DNA from: Grammothele lineata
Lineage: Eukaryota > Basidiomycota > Agaricomycetes > Polyporales > Polyporaceae
Reading direction: 5' to 3'
Assembly (NCBI GenBank): GCA_002150815.3
Contig: NDFF03000016.1
Span: forward strand, 62,001-126,000
Length of the DNA: 64,000 bases
Part shown: in pieces, positions 23,746 through 35,600 of the stretch
Layout: each line of letters begins with the position of its first letter
Position numbering within the stretch: position 1 is the first letter of the stretch
Notes under the pieces: model-generated
Databases searched by the model: none
Seen by the model: only the letters and a program-made list of their open reading frames with translations
Told to the model about the DNA's origin: nothing
Program-made: the position numbers and the translations under genes

Positions 23746-24997
23746 GTCGTGAACTTCCAAGGACGCTGCGTATCGACGACGGATTGAGTGGATGCCTTCG
23801 AACCGACGAGACTTTGATGCAGTTCTGTTTGCGTGTATTAGGAGGGGTCACGGAGTCAGTGACTTTGGGTCCATGGTAGAGGTATCCACCGGTGAACCTA
23901 CGAAGTCGACGACCGAATCTAACCTTAGTCAATTGAAAACCCAATGTAGAGCATTCCAAATAGCCAACGCTCTTGCTCATCAAACCATTGGGATCATCCA
24001 CCCTGCGACGTGTGCGACATGCAATTTCGTATCTCGTAGCATATCGAGCAGGGAGATTGTCTTTGCATATAGTTATCTGTTACCGCTTGTCAGCTGTTGA
24101 CATCTTTCAGAGATGAGGTCCTGACCGTTACTATACGTGAGGTGTCAGGCGGTCTGTCCTGTAGGCCTCTCTTTCTCCAAGTTCACCGCATAGTACAAAC
24201 TTCTTCAAGGGTACAACCATCGCCGGAGTGACCGATGAGGCATAATACATCGTAAACAACCGCGTGAGTCACGGTGAAGGGCAAGAAAAAGAGGAGCAAC
24301 GCCGCCGGCGGAACGCATTCGGAGGATTTCCGACTTCCTAAAAGCGGCCTTTCAAATCTTAGACCTTTGGATTCGGGTCGTTATCAATCCATTTTGGTCG
24401 ATTCGCGTACTACATACATCGTACCTACCCCCCATTAGCAAACTTCAGTACTGACTGCGATGACTGAACGTACTGAACGTCGGCGTCTCTACTGAGCGAG
24501 TAGTGGAACGCTTTTGATGAGATTCATCCCTTGCACCATCTAAGTAAGTATGCTTTAGTAGAAAAGTAAGATGAAATTGCCCCCTGCGGATGAGATCAAA
24601 GTGTCGAAGGTGGTGGTCGAGAGCCAGGAAGTTCCTCGAAGAACTGGGGCATAGGCGCCCATTAGCAGTTGTTGAAGTTAGACCAAAATCAGGCGACTGC
24701 AGGGTCAGCCTCTCGTTGGTCACTACATACCAGCCACCGACCGAGGATCGGCCACCGATTCTCGAGCCAGCTTCACATGCATCGCGACCTGCTGTAGTGG
24801 TATGTATTTACTGCTGACAGTAGCCCAGTGTTCATGCATAAGTTGGAGCCGAGCGCGAAACTACACATCTCTAGTCAGCTCATAAGACGTGCTGGTATAA
24901 GCCTGTTCCTGCAGACCCCAGTTAGACGAGCCCTATCCACACTACAGACAATGGGATGATTCACTGATAGACTCGAAGAGTAAACCAAAGTGAACAC
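23746..24997. other. Spacer upstream of the reductase pair
   Basis: AT-richer than the surrounding genes, with only short antisense or isolated open frames. No third reductase copy, transposon protein or tRNA was found in it. Confidence 0.45.
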
Positions 24998-25002
24998 AAA
25001 AA
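24998..25002 (-). terminator. RNA polymerase III terminator of the tRNA gene
   Basis: A run of five T on the minus strand starts three bases after the discriminator base of the tRNA, the normal Pol III stop signal. Confidence 0.75.
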
Positions 25003-25004
25003 GA

Positions 25005-25109
25005 TGCTCGGAGTGAGGGTCGAACTCACGACCTTTGGATTACCCGCGATTATGCGGTCATATTACGTAAATATGAGACCAACGCTCTAACCAACTGAGC
25101 CATCCAAGC
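25005..25109 (-). tRNA. Elongator tRNA-Met (CAT anticodon) with an intron
   Basis: The minus strand folds into a full cloverleaf. The acceptor arm GCTTGGA pairs with TCCGAGC (one G-T pair), the D arm holds GGCTCAGTTGGTTAGAGC, and the T arm GTGAG/CTCAC carries the loop TTCGACC. The anticodon loop is CTCATAA, giving anticodon CAT. The T31-T39 mismatch in the anticodon stem is also seen in yeast elongator tRNA-Met. A 31-base intron sits one base 3' of the anticodon, the only place eukaryotic tRNA introns occur. Mature length is 74 before CCA addition. The stem-and-loop sequence is not that of initiator tRNA (which has GGG/CCC anticodon-stem pairs). Confidence 0.93.
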
Positions 25110-25507
25110 ATGATTTACTTACTTTAAAACGCTGTTAACAGGTGACCTTCGCCCACAGGCCGCGACCCATGATGGCGTCATGATGCTGGTGGCGAAGAGC
25201 GGCGCGGAAGGAAAGCGCTTTCGCTTCCTTCAGGTTCAATCCTTCCCTCTGGTCTCCGAGTTCGACCAATACATTAACGACGACTCTACCGGCGGTCCTT
25301 CTCGTACACTAGTATCTATCCTGCTGTAACTCCAAAACAAGCTGATCCCGGTCTCCTCGGTGCATGCGCCGAGTATCTTCAAGCCACTCGACGCCACTAG
25401 CGAACGCACTGGGGCCTCGTGTACCTGTGAAGTCATCGTAAACGTCCCTGGCCGGGCTCCTCCCATCGACCTCCCATCGCACCTCTGTCTCACCCCAGCT
25501 TCACCGA

Positions 25508-28095
25508 ATGTCGCCGCAAGTCGACCTGATTCTGGTCTTCCGCTCTTCCCCCGGCAGGGTCCTCACGAAGCCGCAAGCACGCGAGAATGCGCGCCAGGCG
25601 ACACAACAGTACACGCGACTACTGGACGTGCTCAAGAATGGCCGCCTGCGCGTGGTAGGAAAGAGGGGCGAGCAGGAGGGGCAGCTGCTGGTGTTGTTGC
25701 ATTGTCCCGATAGCCTGCTGCACAGACTCGTCCAGCGCGAACGGTGCGTCTTCACCTGTGCGGTACTTTCCCTCCCTTGATGGTGCGCCTGTCGAAGATA
25801 TTCCGACTTTCTTTGTGGTCTCCCGACAAGAAACCCCACTGGTGTGCGCGACCTCTCCACAGAGCCACTCAGCACCGCCGACCGCCTGCGCATCGTCTAC
25901 ACATACGTTACCGCGACGGAGGCGGACGGCGGACTCGGCATTGCCCCCGGTTCGTCGGCATGGGACCGCGTCGAGTCCGTCATGGCCCTTCACGATCACG
26001 AGTTCAACGAACGATGGATTCACGCCTGGACACGCCGCCAGCTCGGCTTCCTCAAGTTCGACAACATACGCGAGCAGGTGCGCTGCCCCTGACCTTCTGC
26101 GCCCCTCTCGCCCGTCTAAACGCCTCTCAGTTTGGCGACTCGGTGGCGCTGTATTTCCACTTCCTGTCATTCTACACGAAGCACCTCCTGTTCATCTCCG
26201 GCGTTGGCATCGCGTCCTACTTCTTCGCTCCCCCGTATTCCCCGACTTACTCTTCCATTCTTCTCCTGTGGTCCCTCGTCTTCGTCGAATGGTGGCGCAT
26301 ACGACAACGGCAGCTGTCCGTGCGGTGGGGAACGAAAGGCTCTTTCCGCGTGGAGAAGCGCAGGGCTCAACACGTTCCTCTTTCCTGGTGGCGCAAAGAC
26401 TTGAGGGCGCTCGCAAGCCTCCCACTAATCCTATTTTTCGCATCTGTCCTCGCGGTTCTCCTCACAGGTATATTCGTTTTCGAAGCCTTTGTCACGCAAC
26501 TTTACACCGGACCTGGACATCAACTCATTGTGAGTCGCGTGACCTTCTGTTAGAAGACCGTACTGAATGCTGCTTCATAGAGCGTCAGCCCGACCATTCT
26601 GTTCAGTGCGCTCGTCCCACGCGTATTGAGCATCTACCACTCATACGCGGTTTCGTTCACGAATTGGGAGAATCACGCACACCAGTCGACCCATGAAGCT
26701 TCCTTGACTGTGAAGACGTTTAGCCTCTCGGCAATTGTGGCATACCTCGGCCTCGCGCTGTCGGCCTTTGTCTATGTTCCTTTCGGTGAAGAAGTCATGG
26801 TTCTGGTGCAATACTACTTGTTCCACAGCGACTCAACAGCAACATTCTTGCTATCCTCAATTTCGTCTATACTCCCCGGCAATCTAACGGCCTCGCTCAG
26901 CGGCATTTCCTCGCCTCCGCCTCGCCAGACCGCGCCCAAGAAATCCGCGAATCGAACGTTCTGGGAGAGCGACACCATCAACGCGCGGACGAAACTTAAC
27001 CCGAAGCGGCTGCAAGATCAGATGTTCGCGTTCATGGTGACGAACCAGGTCGTGAACACTTTCCTCGAAATCGGCCTCCCCTTCGTGCTACGTGCGGTGA
27101 CGTCACTCCGGAGCGGCAAGGGCCTGTCCCTGGCGGCGCCCGCGGCGGGTGCCTCGGGCTCGAACGGAAGCGGGAATGGGAACGGGAACGGGGCAAAGAA
27201 GAAGCGGGTTATGTTTGAAGATCAGCAGCAGGCTGCGGGCACCGAAGCCGAGGCCGAGCGGCTCGCAATCGAGGAGGAGGAGCGCGAGTTCATGGACGCG
27301 GTCAAGCGCGAGGTCGCGCTGCCTGCGTACGACTTGTTTGCGGACTACAGCGAAATGGTGACGCAGTTCGGGCACATCGCGCTGTGGTCAACTATATGGC
27401 CGCTCGCTCCAGGTGAGTGCGCGACGCGTCTGGATACGAGTGCTGTTCTCCCTCACCGCGGCCCGCGCTCATGTGTGGACGTCAACGCTAACGCGCGGTC
27501 GTGCACAGTGATGTCACTCATCAACAACTGGCTCGAGCTTCGTTCAGACGCGTTCAAGATCACCGTGCACGTCCGGCGCCCGATCCCCACGCGCACGGAC
27601 ACGATCGGGCCGTGGCTCGACACGCTCACGTTCCTCACCTGGCTCGCCGCGCTCACGAACTCTGCGCTCGTGTACCTCTTCAGGCCGGGCGACCAGTGCA
27701 AGCCGGTTAGCTCCTCGCTCTCTCGCACGCACGACCGACTGACGTCGACGTCGGCGCTGCTCCACCTGGGGGGCGCACGACAGCAGGAGCTGCTCGCGGC
27801 CGCGCTGCTCATCGCGCTCGGGGCGTCGCACGGGTACATCCTGCTGCGGATGCTCGTCCGGCACGCGCTCGAGCGGCTGCTGTGGCGCGGGAGCGCCGAG
27901 GCGCGTGAGGCCGAGCGCGTCGAGACGGTCGTGAAGGAGGAGTACTTGCGCAGCCTGGGCGTCGCCCAGGTCGTGCGCTCGGACGGGGGTGCGGGTGCGG
28001 ACGCGCTGGGAGGGGACGAGGAGGAGGCGCCGTCGGCGTTTTGGGGGCACGACGAGGGTCTGGACGAGCTGAGTCGGGGGACCAAGGACGCGTGA
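25508..28095 (+). CDS. Anoctamin/Ist2-family membrane protein
   Basis: The family (anoctamin, formerly DUF590) includes lipid scramblases and the yeast ER-plasma-membrane tether Ist2. Five exons, 25508-25743, 25831-26077, 26131-26529, 26581-27412 and 27509-28095, give 766 residues. A cytosolic N-terminal domain (about 1-165, with STADRLRIVYTYVT) is followed by hydrophobic helices starting at LYFHFLSFYTKHLLFISGVG, a second pair around LPLILFFASVLAVLLTGIF, the block DQMFAFMVTNQVVNTFLEIGLP, and the signature YSEMVTQFGHIALWSTIWPLAP. A Gly/Asn linker (GSGNGNGNG) interrupts the loop before that block. The final residues are acidic, not the Lys-rich cortical signal that ends yeast Ist2. I kept 27706-27800 as coding because the frame is open through it. 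Confidence 0.85.
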
Positions 28096-28126
28096 GTCGT
28101 GAGGCGTGAGGCGTGAGGCGTGAGGC
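28092..28126 (+). repeat. Seven-base tandem repeat at the anoctamin stop codon
   Basis: Five head-to-tail copies of GTGAGGC (the first is GTGAGTC) begin inside the last codons, and the first copy contains the stop TGA. Confidence 0.8.
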
Positions 28127-29505
28127 GTGCGCGCGAGGCGGCGGGCGCAGCGGATCTGCCACAAGAGTCGCACGACGGTGGACGCAGCACTGCGCAGGGG
28201 AAGTGGGTGATTATTATTATGACGTGGGCCGGGCCTCCGGGGTTCGGGAGGACTGGACCCGACTTATGCCCGCATTGTTTTGATTCGCCGGGGGACGGCA
28301 ACGCGGGGGGTTCTGGATCTGAGGAGGTTCCGGCGGAAGGACGACTGGCTTTCCAGAGGACGAGTAGATTGCTTACTTACGTTAGACTGTGATGGGAAAG
28401 GACGCGCGCTCGGCACGCCGGTGTATTAGTGTACGATTGCTTGGATCCTCCATCCTTCACGACGAGCGCAGGATCGGTGGGGCGTAGCAAGATACGTAGT
28501 GGCCGACTGGTGGCCGGAGTCGCCGGCGAAAGGTCGGCATCTACACGTGTCGGGAATTGCCATAGTAGTCGTGCGCGAGGGCAAAATGGGGTGCGGGAGA
28601 GGACGGACAGGGTTTTGGCCCGGAGCGCCAGGGAGATACGGCCCCGGAAATGTCTTAGCTGGTGTCAGCACGACGCACGCGACTCGTGCCGGGTAAACGC
28701 CGCAAGTGCGGGGCCGTGGTGCTCGCTGCGGACCGCGGTCGCTGCAGCGCAGGCCGTCAGAGGCGTCGAGGGCCCTGGCGGCGAGGCTTGTGCGGGCGAG
28801 AGCGAGGGCGGCCAGGGAAGAGCTCGAGGACGACAAGCAGCGGGCGTCCGAGGGCGAGGGGAGTGGCGGTGCCGAGACGAGCGTGTGGGAAATTCAATTT
28901 TGGCCGGCGGGGGCGGGCCAGGCACGAGGCGTGTCTCGCGAGAGCCACCGACGACGAAGCGGACGACGACGCGCGCGACAGCCAACGCCCATTCGTTTGT
29001 GGCCACTCCCTCGCCTAACGACGCTCTTTTCTCTCCACCCTCTCTACCAGTCTGTCCTTTCTCCCGGCCCCGTGCCTCTTCCCTTCCCCACAAAACCGTC
29101 ATCTCGACGCGCCCAGCGCCGTCCGCCTGCCCAACGCGTGCTGATTTTTCTGCCACGACGGACACGCCCCTCCCCCATTAATCCCTCTTACGTGCCTTCG
29201 TGTTCTGGGCCGTGTCGTTCCCGACTCGCTGGGCGTGCTCATTTCCGCTGCAATTATGTCGGTGATCTCTCCTCTACCTCCGTCCTCTCCCACAGCTCAC
29301 CCACCCGTCTCGTCCCACAGGCTTAATTAGTTGGCCTCTTCCGTCTCGACGACCTTTGCATTATTGCCTGTGACGTATTCCCTTTTCCCAAAAGTGAGTA
29401 CCACCTCTCCTCCTCCCGCCACCTTCTGCTCCCGAGCATCCGTTCCCCCGCCGCATATACGCATATATTCATCGCTGGCCCCCTCCCCCGCGTGTTCTTC
29501 GCAGC
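28127..29505. other. GC-rich spacer and leader of the 1055-residue protein gene
   Basis: Many overlapping open frames on both strands are by-products of high GC content and show no domain. A probable leader intron runs from a GTGAGT donor at 29394 to a CGCAG acceptor ending at 29504, one base before the ATG at 29506. No upstream coding exon fits, because stops precede the donor in all frames. Confidence 0.45.
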
Positions 29506-32500
29506 ATGTCGGCCCAGTACGACTTTGCCCGCCCTGCGAAGTCGCAGGTGCACGCCATGGACACCGCCAGACTGCATATGGCCAGCAAATCCGCCGCCTA
29601 CCACTCCCACTCGACCATGTCCTCCTCTCGGCGCCTGCCGATGGAGTCTGCCTCGCTCCCACAAAGCTCGTGGCTCTCCGACGTCACAGAGTTTGGCACC
29701 GCTCCCCACTCACACCCATATCTCGGAATCGGCGCCTCCGTCCCGACCGAGTCCTTCCTCTCCAGCTCCCTGTCCGACATCGGCGGATCCTCCCATTCAG
29801 AATATCGCGCTCCGTCGCGCGACCGTCTCCTCTCCTCGAGCACGTCCTCGTCGAATCCGTCCACAGTCGGTACGCGATCTCGCCACACACCCAGCCCCAT
29901 CCCTCCCCCTGCACACACTCTTCACAACGCCCGCTCGTTCACCAGCCAGCACAAGTCTTCCGGCTTCTCGTCCGACAGGGACGCCAGCGGTCACCTCGAC
30001 TTGAAACGTCTTATGAGCAAGCCTGCTAAGCAGAAGCAGACCTCCGGGTCGATCTCCCTCCCCTCAGACTCGGACCGCGAGCACGCCTCTTCGAGTCGCA
30101 TCCTTTCCCCCACCCAACGCATGCGCGAGCCCTCCCTATCCCGCCCGCCGCTCTCCCAGAGTGCAGGTGCGTCCCGTGAGAAGCTCTCGCTACATGTGAG
30201 CACGACCGGGCTACGCTCTTCCTCTGCCCCGGGCCACGGGCGCGCCTCGTCCTCGCCCGACCGCCGCCCCTTCCCGCACAGAGGCGACGGCTCCGGGTCC
30301 GGCTCGGGCGAGCAGACCGACAGACCGCGCAACGTGCTACGCCGGCGGCCGAGCGCGCGTTCGAACCCCGCCACGCCCGTTACGCAACTCGTACGCAGCG
30401 TCGAGGACGCGTTCCCCGGCCCCCGCTCGGCGTCGGCAACTCGCACCGCGCCCAACTTCTACCAGCACCAGCACCAGCACCAGCCGACGGTCGTGCATGA
30501 CGACACCCTCTTCACGCTGTACACGCGCCCGTCGACGTCGCCTGCGGTAGCGCGCCCCGTGACCTCGCCCCGACCCAAGTCGTCGTCTACGTCGAACCCG
30601 AAGAGCCCGATCCCAGCGGGGCTGACGCCCGCAGGGGCCGTCGCGCTCGCATACAAGCAGCAGGAGCAGCGGCGCGAGGAGCTCGCAGAGTCCGTTTCGT
30701 TCAATGAGCACCAGCCGCACCAGCGCACGCCGGGCTCCGCCTCGCACAAACTGGCGCCGACAAGCAGATGGTATGACAACAACGAGGACGAGGAAGAGGG
30801 CAGCGGCGCGTACTACACCGTCTTCGGTGCCTCTGCGGGGCGCTTGGTGGCGGTCGGGAGCCCTGATGATGACATCTTCTACGGCCAGCCTGGTGGAGAT
30901 ATGCGCTCCCCGATATCCCCGAACGGCAGGCCAGCGCCCCCTGCGGGCGCGAAGAGCCTTTCGAGGAAGGTGTCAGGGTCGTTCAAGAAGGTCGCGAGCT
31001 CGATCAAGCGCGAGCGGGACGCCGCCCTCGCGAAGGACGGGTGGCTTCCATATGACGGCTCGTACCACGACCGTCAGGCGCAGTCACCAGCCACTGTGGA
31101 TACACGGAAACCTATCACGCTCGATACATCTATGCTTGACAGCCCAAGTCAGCCTTCTCCGGCGAAGTACAGCCCTGGGCCGAAGAGCAGTGCATCTCCC
31201 TCCGAGGACGGCCGTGGCTCCCGCGCGTCGAGGTTACGCGGGAAGGACGGCAGGGACGAGGAGCTTTCCCCCGGGGGCAAGTGGTGGAAGCTCATGAAGC
31301 GCATCAGCACGGGCGGCCTGCGCGACAAGTACCAGTCAACAGAGCCGCCCCCGCCCGTGCCCGCGCTCCCGTCCGCCGCCTTCGAGCACCCGTCGCCATC
31401 GCCGAACAGGATGACGATGGACATCTCCGGCCCGCGCGGCGGGATAGGCGGCGAGGAGGAGGTGAGCGAGAATGGGGTACTCCTGAAGCGCTTCATGCAG
31501 TCGCGCGCGTCGATGTCGGGGGTACGCCCGAGCGTGTCGTCCAGCGGGAAGGGCTCGTCTTCCGGGGGCTCTTCACGTCCCAGTACTGGGGGCGTCACTG
31601 CCACGGCGACCCGGCCGTCAACGGGGAATACGACGAAGAGTCGGGCGAGCATGAACGGGCACAGACCGAGCACTGCGACAGGCTCGTCGTCGCCCGCATC
31701 GGAGCCGGCTTCGACGGGCTTCTCTCGCGATGGTCGCACGTCGTCGACGCGATCCTCGTTCTCGTCTCTTGGGGAGGAAGTGCCTCCTGTGCCGAGGAAA
31801 CCGAAGGCGGTGGGTAATCACATCGTACCCCCGAGCGAGTTGTCGCGCATGGCGCGATCGGCGGAGCCCCCCGCCTCTGCCCCTGCTAGGATTTCTTCCA
31901 ACACCGTACCCAGAACCCCCGCAAGGCAGCCTAGCCGCGCACATACGGCGCCACCAGAGGAGGCCCCCCGCAGAGGCCACTCGTCTTCTGAAGACCGCAC
32001 TGTTCCATCACTGCCCCTCCCGCCACGACGCCCAGCTACTGCGGGCGGGACCTCCCCGCTTTCACCCTCGTTCAACATTGAAGTCCAACAGACGGTCAAC
32101 GACCTCATGCCCCCGCATGCGTCCGCCCCGCCACCACTGACGGAGTTCGGCATGAAGGAGCCCCCGCCCCCTCGCCCGAAGCGCAGCTCACGACGCGGGC
32201 CCCCGCCAGCGGTTGACGTCCCTGCACGCTCTCAATCTATGTCCGCGACGATGCCGCGCTCGCCACAAACGCCGCGTGGGCCGCCACTCGTCCGCGTCGA
32301 CACCGACTTCACGCACGCCCGGCGTCCCTCGACAGGCGCCCTCAGCTACGCCTCCACTGCACGACAGCCCTCTTCTTCGTCCGCAGCTGGCGTCACATCC
32401 CCGTCCTTCGTAGCATCTCCGCAATCAGCGTCAACGCTCGCGAGCCCGCTGAGCGCAGCGTCGCAGCGCCGCTCCCCGCTGACGTTCCGCGAGCTCGACG

Positions 32501-32673
32501 AGCGCAGCCCGCGCCCGAAGCTGACGGAGCAGGAGAAGGCGGACAAGTGGGCGGACCTGCTCGCGCGCAGCGAGCGGGCGGGCGGGACGCTCCGCGTGGG
32601 CGACTCGCACCTCATGTCGGACGACGCCGAGACGGGCTCGGTGTCGATGCTGCACCTGTCTGACTCGGACTAA
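29506..32673 (+). CDS. Large Ser/Pro-rich protein of unknown function
   Basis: A single open frame of 1055 residues without coding introns, unusual in this intron-rich region. The ATG directly follows a leader-intron acceptor. The protein is Ser/Pro/Arg-rich and largely disordered, with a His-Gln run near residue 322. A few stretches look folded or conserved: LRRRPSARSNPATPVTQL near 280, KSLSRKVSGSFKKVASSIKRERD around 485-505, GGKWWKLMKRISTGGLRDKY around 590-610, and a helical C-terminus with LTEQEKADKWADLLARSERAGG. The amphipathic Lys/Arg segments could bind membranes or partners, but that is inference. I recognise no named family. Basidiomycete-specific regulators of polarity or signalling often look like this. 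Confidence 0.75.
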   Translation: MSAQYDFARPAKSQVHAMDTARLHMASKSAAYHSHSTMSSSRRLPMESASLPQSSWLSDVTEFGTAPHSHPYLGIGASVPTESFLSSSLSDIGGSSHSEYRAPSRDRLLSSSTSSSNPSTVGTRSRHTPSPIPPPAHTLHNARSFTSQHKSSGFSSDRDASGHLDLKRLMSKPAKQKQTSGSISLPSDSDREHASSSRILSPTQRMREPSLSRPPLSQSAGASREKLSLHVSTTGLRSSSAPGHGRASSSPDRRPFPHRGDGSGSGSGEQTDRPRNVLRRRPSARSNPATPVTQLVRSVEDAFPGPRSASATRTAPNFYQHQHQHQPTVVHDDTLFTLYTRPSTSPAVARPVTSPRPKSSSTSNPKSPIPAGLTPAGAVALAYKQQEQRREELAESVSFNEHQPHQRTPGSASHKLAPTSRWYDNNEDEEEGSGAYYTVFGASAGRLVAVGSPDDDIFYGQPGGDMRSPISPNGRPAPPAGAKSLSRKVSGSFKKVASSIKRERDAALAKDGWLPYDGSYHDRQAQSPATVDTRKPITLDTSMLDSPSQPSPAKYSPGPKSSASPSEDGRGSRASRLRGKDGRDEELSPGGKWWKLMKRISTGGLRDKYQSTEPPPPVPALPSAAFEHPSPSPNRMTMDISGPRGGIGGEEEVSENGVLLKRFMQSRASMSGVRPSVSSSGKGSSSGGSSRPSTGGVTATATRPSTGNTTKSRASMNGHRPSTATGSSSPASEPASTGFSRDGRTSSTRSSFSSLGEEVPPVPRKPKAVGNHIVPPSELSRMARSAEPPASAPARISSNTVPRTPARQPSRAHTAPPEEAPRRGHSSSEDRTVPSLPLPPRRPATAGGTSPLSPSFNIEVQQTVNDLMPPHASAPPPLTEFGMKEPPPPRPKRSSRRGPPPAVDVPARSQSMSATMPRSPQTPRGPPLVRVDTDFTHARRPSTGALSYASTARQPSSSSAAGVTSPSFVASPQSASTLASPLSAASQRRSPLTFRELDERSPRPKLTEQEKADKWADLLARSERAGGTLRVGDSHLMSDDAETGSVSMLHLSDSD

Positions 32674-35600
32674 GGGCGAAGCATCGAGGAAGGGGTGTGT
32701 CGTGTACATTGCATTGTATGGGGTGGTTTGGCTGGCGGGCTAGACGAGCGGGCCTCTTTCGTAGCCATCGCCGCCGCCACGGTCTCTCGTCTGCTCGCTG
32801 ACTCTCTTTTGTCTGTCGCTATCGTCGTCGTCGGTCGCATGCATGCTCTGGGGCGCAGAACGCTTTCTGTACGTACATATACATATATGCGTACCTACCT
32901 GCCATCGTTTAATCTCCCCTTTCCCCCACCCCCACTTCAAAGTTCAACTAATGCCCCCCTACTATCGCCTCTCGCATGTAAACTATTTAGCTCTCCTCCC
33001 TCCTTGTTTCTATACCCTCCACCAGAGCCGTTCGCACGTCACACACACATTTATCCACATCCACTATCAATCTTGATTTATCTTGCAACTGGTTTTTCAA
33101 AGTTCGTGAAGAGGACTCGTGCAAAGGGAGATTACGAAGCGGACCGGCCTTTACTCGGCTCCGCCTGGCGCCAGGATCCCTTGAACCTGATCGTGCATGC
33201 ATGGTTGTGCATATGTCCGCTAATCTGAGCTCTGTTCGGGGAAAGCTCCTCCGAATCGTTGCGTATAATGTCCACCCGCCCTGACCGGAGAGGGGGCGCA
33301 GGCAGTGCCTTGTGGGGCACGCGGTGGTGTGTAGGCGGGCGTACACATGGCGCCACATCCGTCCACACACGACAAACAAACCGCCGAGGAAAGCAACAAC
33401 AATAAGCAGCAAGCGAGGCCCGAGCGGCGCGATCTAGGAACGGAGGCGAACTGGTTCCTCCGGAGATCCACGTGGTGCGTCAGGCTTGTGTGCGCACGGC
33501 GGGCTCGCAGTGCCGAGCCTAGATGAAGTAGAAAGCTATATTACACGTTTGCCAGTTCGCAATACTACGAGTAGTATCGCGCTCTGTAACCCTAGCTGTC
33601 ACTGGCTAAGCCACTGCGTTTCTCCTTCGAGGTTTCCCTTAGGGGTCCACTGCACCCTTGTGGCGCACGGCGCCTGCTAGAAGCGCTGTGATCGAAAAGG
33701 GATGCAATATGATGCGCCGCGAACAGGTGAGCACAGCTGGAGGTAACACATGTCGAGATATGGGCTAATATGTACTCCAGCATGCGGCGTGTCCGCGGGG
33801 TCTGCAGAACTCAGAATCAACCCCAGATCATGCTAACCCAGCGCTGCCTGTGCTGATCTGCGCCCACGTTCGTACGTATGTATACGGGCCGATTGCCAGG
33901 TAGGAGGGTTCATTGTGTGCGTTTTGATCAGTCGTGTTCAGCGATCACAAACTTATCGCTAAAGGGAGTCGTGAACCGAGGGAGCTAGCACACAGTAGAT
34001 CTGGGGGACAAACGGGCGGCTAGATACACATGTACATCCAGCCACAGAGCGGTGCACGGGCCTTTACGCCGATCGAGCGTGCCGAGTAGCATCGCAGTGG
34101 ATAGAAGGGTCCATGAACGACTTCCTTCGGTGTCGACGTACCGAAAAGACAACCGCAGCCCCAAGGGTTCGGAGACCATGAAGAGGCTATCTAGGTTCAT
34201 CGGCCGACCGCGAGTTGCTGCCAGTGTAACTTGTACGGAGGACGGCTCGGCTTGGCGCTGGGCGACGAGCGATTCCTAGAAGCCACCTCGAGCTACTGTC
34301 TGGGAAATAGTGATCGGATACTTCAGAGACGCTCCGAAAATATAGGAGAACCATAAGCTGTGAGAAGACGTTACGGGATTTAGTGGGGGCGTGTGTTGGC
34401 CAAGCGCTAGAAGATTATCTCATGACTTGCCGGGACTTTGAGGGCCCTCGGAGGCGTTCGTAGTGCAACCGACTCGCACAAGACGCCGATGAACACCGGT
34501 GACCGCAGCCAAAATTTCGGTATGTTGTATACATGCCACCCGCTCTTCTCTGGTCGCTTTCCGGGACAACGGTCCGATAAAACGACCGCTGGAAAACCTA
34601 ATGTTTCAGAAAGTCAGAAGGCGCGGCGCTTGAACCTTGAGCGTAATGCCACCTTGTTCTTTACGAGGCTAGACAGCACGACAAGTTGTTGCGCCACGAC
34701 TCATATATCCCTATCTCTGTTGGAAACCTTTCATCCCGAAACGAACCGATAAGACGGGCTATCTGTTGTAATAATCGTCGACTTTTTGCTGAGAAACAGG
34801 GCTCTGGCTTGGTAGTGCGAAATCTCCTAACACCGCGCGCCACTTGCGCGATCCGTGCACCCTCGGACTTTTGGCCTAAAACACGAGGTGAGCCTAGAAT
34901 TTACTGTGGTGAACAAGTTAGCCGTACCTGAATGCGGCTGAGGACTCGAAGACGGTCTCTCCGTGAGGAACGTCGCAGGAACGGCACGGCGTCTTCACCC
35001 TTGCGGAATCGGGACGCCTGGAGGAAATGGCCGGTCAAATTGCAGTGAAAATACAAATAACGTGGCGTCGCGAATTCGACGGCCGGTTCGTCTCGTCTGA
35101 AGACCCCGTCGGCCGTGAGCGCCATTAACCACCCTCAGACCACCTTCGCTGCGCCCTGGCTGATCAGGGTCGCGACGGGTGCGTAGGAACAGCGGCTGGG
35201 CTGCCTAACCTGGTAACGCCGTGGCAGGAAGCGAGGCGCGACGAGTGGCGTTCGGACCGGACGGAGAGGAGAAGGGAAGGGCGAGGCAAGGGTGGTGGTC
35301 TACGGGGAACGCCTGCTTCTCCGAGTGTGACGGGGGCCGGCGCAAAACGCGATCGCGCTAGCTCGGATTGTGATCGACGAGGAGCGGAGCAGCACGAGGA
35401 TTTCGGGGGGTCACGTATCACGCGTGAAACATCGGGTACGATAGAGGGCCTCGCAAGCGGAGCGTCCGCATTGTTCGGGGAGAGCTAAGATATGAGCACG
35501 CGAACCAAGCGAGGAGTAACAATGAGTGAACAGGGAGTAAACAATGGATATCATGGGCTTGGACCTAAGCGGGCCTCTTAGTAAACATTTCCCCGAGTCA

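Noticed and set aside
27706..27800. Possible intron in the anoctamin gene
   Set aside because: A GT-AG pair exists, but the frame is open through it, and the sequence reads plausibly as a loop.
27453..28301. 282-codon minus-strand frame crossing the seven-base repeat
   Set aside because: Antisense to the anoctamin gene; its His/Ala/Ser repeats are the complement of the GTGAGGC repeat.
28429..29326. Several overlapping frames of 150-250 codons
   Set aside because: All frames of one GC-rich stretch are open at once, and none shows a domain or clean splice sites.
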